Part shown: positions 61,618 to 64,000 of the stretch, one piece after another | Position numbering within the stretch: position 1 is the first letter of the stretch | How the letters are laid out: every line of letters starts with the position of its first letter | Assembly: GCA_030765045.1 (NCBI GenBank) | Contig: CM060963.1 | Coordinates: 120,471,735 to 120,535,734, forward strand | DNA: 64,000 bases | From: Tenodera sinensis | Taxonomy: Eukaryota > Arthropoda > Insecta > Mantodea > Mantidae | Direction: 5' to 3' | The notes under the pieces: generated by a model | The model's input: only the letters and a program-made list of their open reading frames with translations | The model's database searches: none | Told to the model about the DNA's origin: nothing | Program-made: the position numbers and the translations under genes

Positions 61618-63765
61618 TTAGCTTTCCTGGACGTTGGAGGTGATCGTCGTTTCTGTATTCTGTGCAGTATCGGTCCTATCCGGCACATTTTCATTCTGTT
61701 CCTGTTGTCTTACGTTGTCGGTGTTCCCTTGGTTTCTGCCCCTTTGACGTGAACCCCTATTGTATGACGGCCTATGGCTGTTCAAGTATTCCCTACAGAA
61801 TCGTATATGATCCACTTGATGGGTACGGTCTCCTGGTCTTCCACGATCATATCTATGCGTTCTGTATCTCGATTCACCCCTCGGTATTGTGTCGTGGTAC
61901 CGCTGTCTTGTGTTCTCCATCCTCTCGCCATGATTATGTGGTTGTGGGAAATGGTGTGCCCCTCTCCCCCTTTCATGGGTACTCCTAGTATTTCTATGTT
62001 CTCCCTCACTCTGGTTGTTCGTAGTCGTGTTTCGGTTTAGGATGGGTGAGTTTGGGTGACCGTTCCTATGTCTATGCTCATTAGGCCGACCATTTTGTGT
62101 TTCGAAGGCTGTTAGCAATTCTATCATATCTGCAAAATCTACTGGCCTCGCAACAATTAACCCTGTTCTCACTGTGTCTGGGAAATGTCTTGTTATACTG
62201 GCAATTAGTTCTGCCTCCGACAAGTTGGGGTCTAATAGCTTTCCTTTGTTGGCTACTTTCATAAAATAATCGACTAGCGACAACCCTTTGGTTGGATCGT
62301 ATCTACCTGTCGCTAGCTCTACCCTAGTTTGGTTTTGTTTAGCTGGGCCCCAATACCTTGATAGGAATAAATTTCTGAATGAGCTATACGACTCATGACC
62401 GGCTAGTGTTAACCTGAGCCATTCTAATGCCTTGTTTTTTAAGCTTTTCTTAACTATCATCATTCTAAGCTCGTTTGGTATCCTTTTCACTTTAAAATAT
62501 TCTTCCATCTCTTTAACAAAGAGTTTTGGATCGTCTCCCTTCTCCTCGTCAAATGTAGGTGGTGTGATTTCATGTAATATGCTGTTGGTGTAACATGTGT
62601 TATGTGTTGTGTCATTATTTGGTTGTGAACCTCTTTCTCTGTATGGTGAATCAACATTTTGTACATTATTCAAATAACTCTCATCTTGTACATTACTTAC
62701 ATCTAAATCATCTTGTCTTTGTAATGCCTTCACAACATCATTTACATTAGCCAAACTTTCTTTCCCTTTTTTCATTTCTTCACAAATTGATTTTAAATCA
62801 TTCTTTATTTCTAAGTGGCTTTGTTTCATATCATTTATAGCATCCTGTTGTGAAAGCATCACATCATTCATTGTCTTAATTTTAGGAATTACAATTTGTT
62901 CTACAGTTTCATTAACAATGTCTTTCTTTACTACCTCAATCTCTTTCCTTAATTCCTCAGTTATTTCTGCTTTTACATTTGTAATCTTACAGTCTACACT
63001 TGTATTACATTCTGTTATTTCATCCCTACATCTAGCAATTTCTCGTTCTAACACAATCTTATTCTCCCTCATCTCTGATTCTATTTTTCCCATCCTATCT
63101 CCTACAGTTTCTATCCTAGCTTCTAAGGCTTCCTTTGTTTCATTTAAGTTTTTATGTACTAATTTTAAATTAGTTTCCATTACTTTCATATTTTCTTTAC
63201 ACTCCTGTCTTCCTAATTCTATTTTCTGTTCTAGGTTCTGTCTACCTAATTCCATTTGCTGTTCTAAGTTCTGTCTACCTAATTCTATTTTCTGTTCTAA
63301 GTTCTGTCTACCTAATTCCATTTTCTGTTCTAAGTTCTGTCTACCTAATTCCATTTTCTGTTCTAAGTTCTGTCTCACTTCCTCCAGTTTCTGACCTATA
63401 CTTTGACCTAAACTTTGTTCTATGTCATGTTTTAATTCTGCCCTATTCTGTTCCATGTCCTGTTTTAATTCTGCATTATTTTGTTCCATTTTCTGACCTA
63501 TTTCTACCTTATTTTGTTCTAGTTTCTGTTCTAGTCTTTCAAACATCATCATCATTAACCTTTGGTCTTTGCTTATTTCCGCCTGTTCCTCACTCTCTAA
63601 TTCTACCTGATAACTAGGCCTATCTGCCCCTTCCCCCACTCCTGTTTCTATCTCTTTTCGCGACATTTTAATTTCTTTATCCAATTCACTTAATGTTGAA
63701 AGTCCCAATATTTTGCCACTTCTGAGTAGCATTAACAAATGGAAATAAAATGTATGTAAAAACAA
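61618..63765 (-). CDS. gag: Gag (715 aa)
   Basis: Long coiled coil (residues about 40-300) with five tandem 11-residue units of the QNLEQKMELGR type (about 63230-63380), then a capsid-type domain (TPPTFDEEKGDDPKLFVKEM, ALEWLRLTLAGHE, RYDPTKGLSLVDYF, ITRHFPDTVRTGLIVARPVD) and an Arg/His-rich C-terminus. No CCHC knuckle. It is about 97% identical to the 667-residue gag at 31280-33283 apart from repeat number and an additional MEQNRAELKHD-type unit. The Met at MSRKEIETGVGEG is an alternative start. The stop lies 18 bases before the pol Met. Confidence 0.92.
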   Translation of the reverse strand: MFLHTFYFHLLMLLRSGKILGLSTLSELDKEIKMSRKEIETGVGEGADRPSYQVELESEEQAEISKDQRLMMMMFERLEQKLEQNKVEIGQKMEQNNAELKQDMEQNRAELKHDIEQSLGQSIGQKLEEVRQNLEQKMELGRQNLEQKMELGRQNLEQKIELGRQNLEQQMELGRQNLEQKIELGRQECKENMKVMETNLKLVHKNLNETKEALEARIETVGDRMGKIESEMRENKIVLEREIARCRDEITECNTSVDCKITNVKAEITEELRKEIEVVKKDIVNETVEQIVIPKIKTMNDVMLSQQDAINDMKQSHLEIKNDLKSICEEMKKGKESLANVNDVVKALQRQDDLDVSNVQDESYLNNVQNVDSPYRERGSQPNNDTTHNTCYTNSILHEITPPTFDEEKGDDPKLFVKEMEEYFKVKRIPNELRMMIVKKSLKNKALEWLRLTLAGHESYSSFRNLFLSRYWGPAKQNQTRVELATGRYDPTKGLSLVDYFMKVANKGKLLDPNLSEAELIASITRHFPDTVRTGLIVARPVDFADMIELLTAFETQNGRPNEHRHRNGHPNSPILNRNTTTNNQSEGEHRNTRSTHERGRGAHHFPQPHNHGERMENTRQRYHDTIPRGESRYRTHRYDRGRPGDRTHQVDHIRFCREYLNSHRPSYNRGSRQRGRNQGNTDNVRQQEQNENVPDRTDTAQNTETTITSNVQES

Positions 63766-64000
63766 AAATTTTGGATCCTACTTTCTTTTCCGTTGGTTCT
63801 TCGTCCAGTTATTTACGTCTCCTGGGTAGTTGGCTTCGCCAGATGATCTCCGGTGTTTTTCCCACGTTGATTATTCATGCATCGATGTTCCGATGGGTCG
63901 TTAATATCAAACAATGTTTAATGGCGTCTTTTTCCTGCACGATGAGATGGCGTCCTTTTGATGTTTTATCGTACTCGTAATTTTGCATTCCATTCTAAAT

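Larger units (their letters stand above)
56197..64000 (-). mobile_element. Ty3/gypsy-type LTR retrotransposon, near complete, runs off the window
   Basis: Order on the minus strand: (5' LTR outside) - leader - gag (63765-61618) - pol (61600-58169) - untranslated region with minisatellite and T-tract - 3' LTR. The right edge (64000) corresponds to about position 31016 of the other element, a few bases from the primer-binding site, so only the 5' LTR and its junction are missing. It is inserted in a LINE fragment. No env-like frame is visible on the coding strand. Confidence 0.92.

Noticed and set aside
62918..63394. 158-aa plus-strand ORF rich in Ser/Phe/Cys opposite gag
   Set aside because: It is the mirror of the gag coiled-coil repeats; the coding frame is clearly the minus strand.

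Overview
This window looks like a stretch of a large, repeat-dense animal genome, most probably an arthropod and plausibly an insect. The evidence is spliced coding exons with GT/AG boundaries, very long introns, and a transposon mix typical of insects (piggyBac, mariner-like with an insect-type helix-turn-helix, PIF/Harbinger-like, Penelope, RNase H-bearing LINEs, Ty3/gypsy LTR elements). The species cannot be fixed from sequence alone.

Only one host gene is recognised: a RacGAP1 (MgcRacGAP/tumbleweed) orthologue on the minus strand. Five exons are visible: 47763-47965, 47269-47455, 28334-28488, 11149-11377 and 8096-8273. All splice phases agree. They encode the N-terminal coiled coil, the linker and the start of the C1 zinc domain. 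The first exon(s) lie to the right of 47965 and the rest of C1 plus the RhoGAP domain lie to the left of 8096; neither was found here. Two introns are about 18.8 kb and 17.0 kb and are filled with nested mobile elements.

Layout. 1-5000: mariner relic, LINE relic split by a solo LTR, and another transposase relic holding a 109-bp Penelope-derived insertion. 6216-7287: short piggyBac-like element. 8.4-9.7 kb: mariner-type MITE and tRNA-like repeats. 12.3-13.4 kb: fold-back element. 16.2-19 kb: solo LTRs. 19.2-24.2 kb: LINE interrupted by a TTAA MITE, whose end holds a complete piggyBac transposon with an intact 608-codon transposase. 24.8-27.6 kb: PIF/Harbinger-like element. 29.2-36.3 kb: piggyBac relics, one split by a gag-only LTR retrotransposon (30435-35483). 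36.5-38.1 kb: Penelope copy carrying a MITE and a SINE-like insertion. 38.2-42.5 kb: SINE and LINE fragments. 42.9-44.0 kb: Harbinger-like element. 44.4-45.2 kb: solo LTR. 48.2-56.2 kb: LINE fragments, a Penelope element with head-to-head repeats, and a mariner-like element. 56197 to the right edge: a second, nearly complete LTR retrotransposon on the minus strand with gag and pol.

The most interesting signal is a set of hammerhead-ribozyme-like motifs in the Penelope terminal repeats. Four copies carry a non-standard core in which the paired positions 3 and 8 are both changed (U3-A8 in place of C3-G8), and the tiny stem III shows compensatory change between copies. One motif sits in a 203-bp mobile unit with its own target-site duplication. 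Several nestings can be dated relative to each other because an empty site survives elsewhere in the window.
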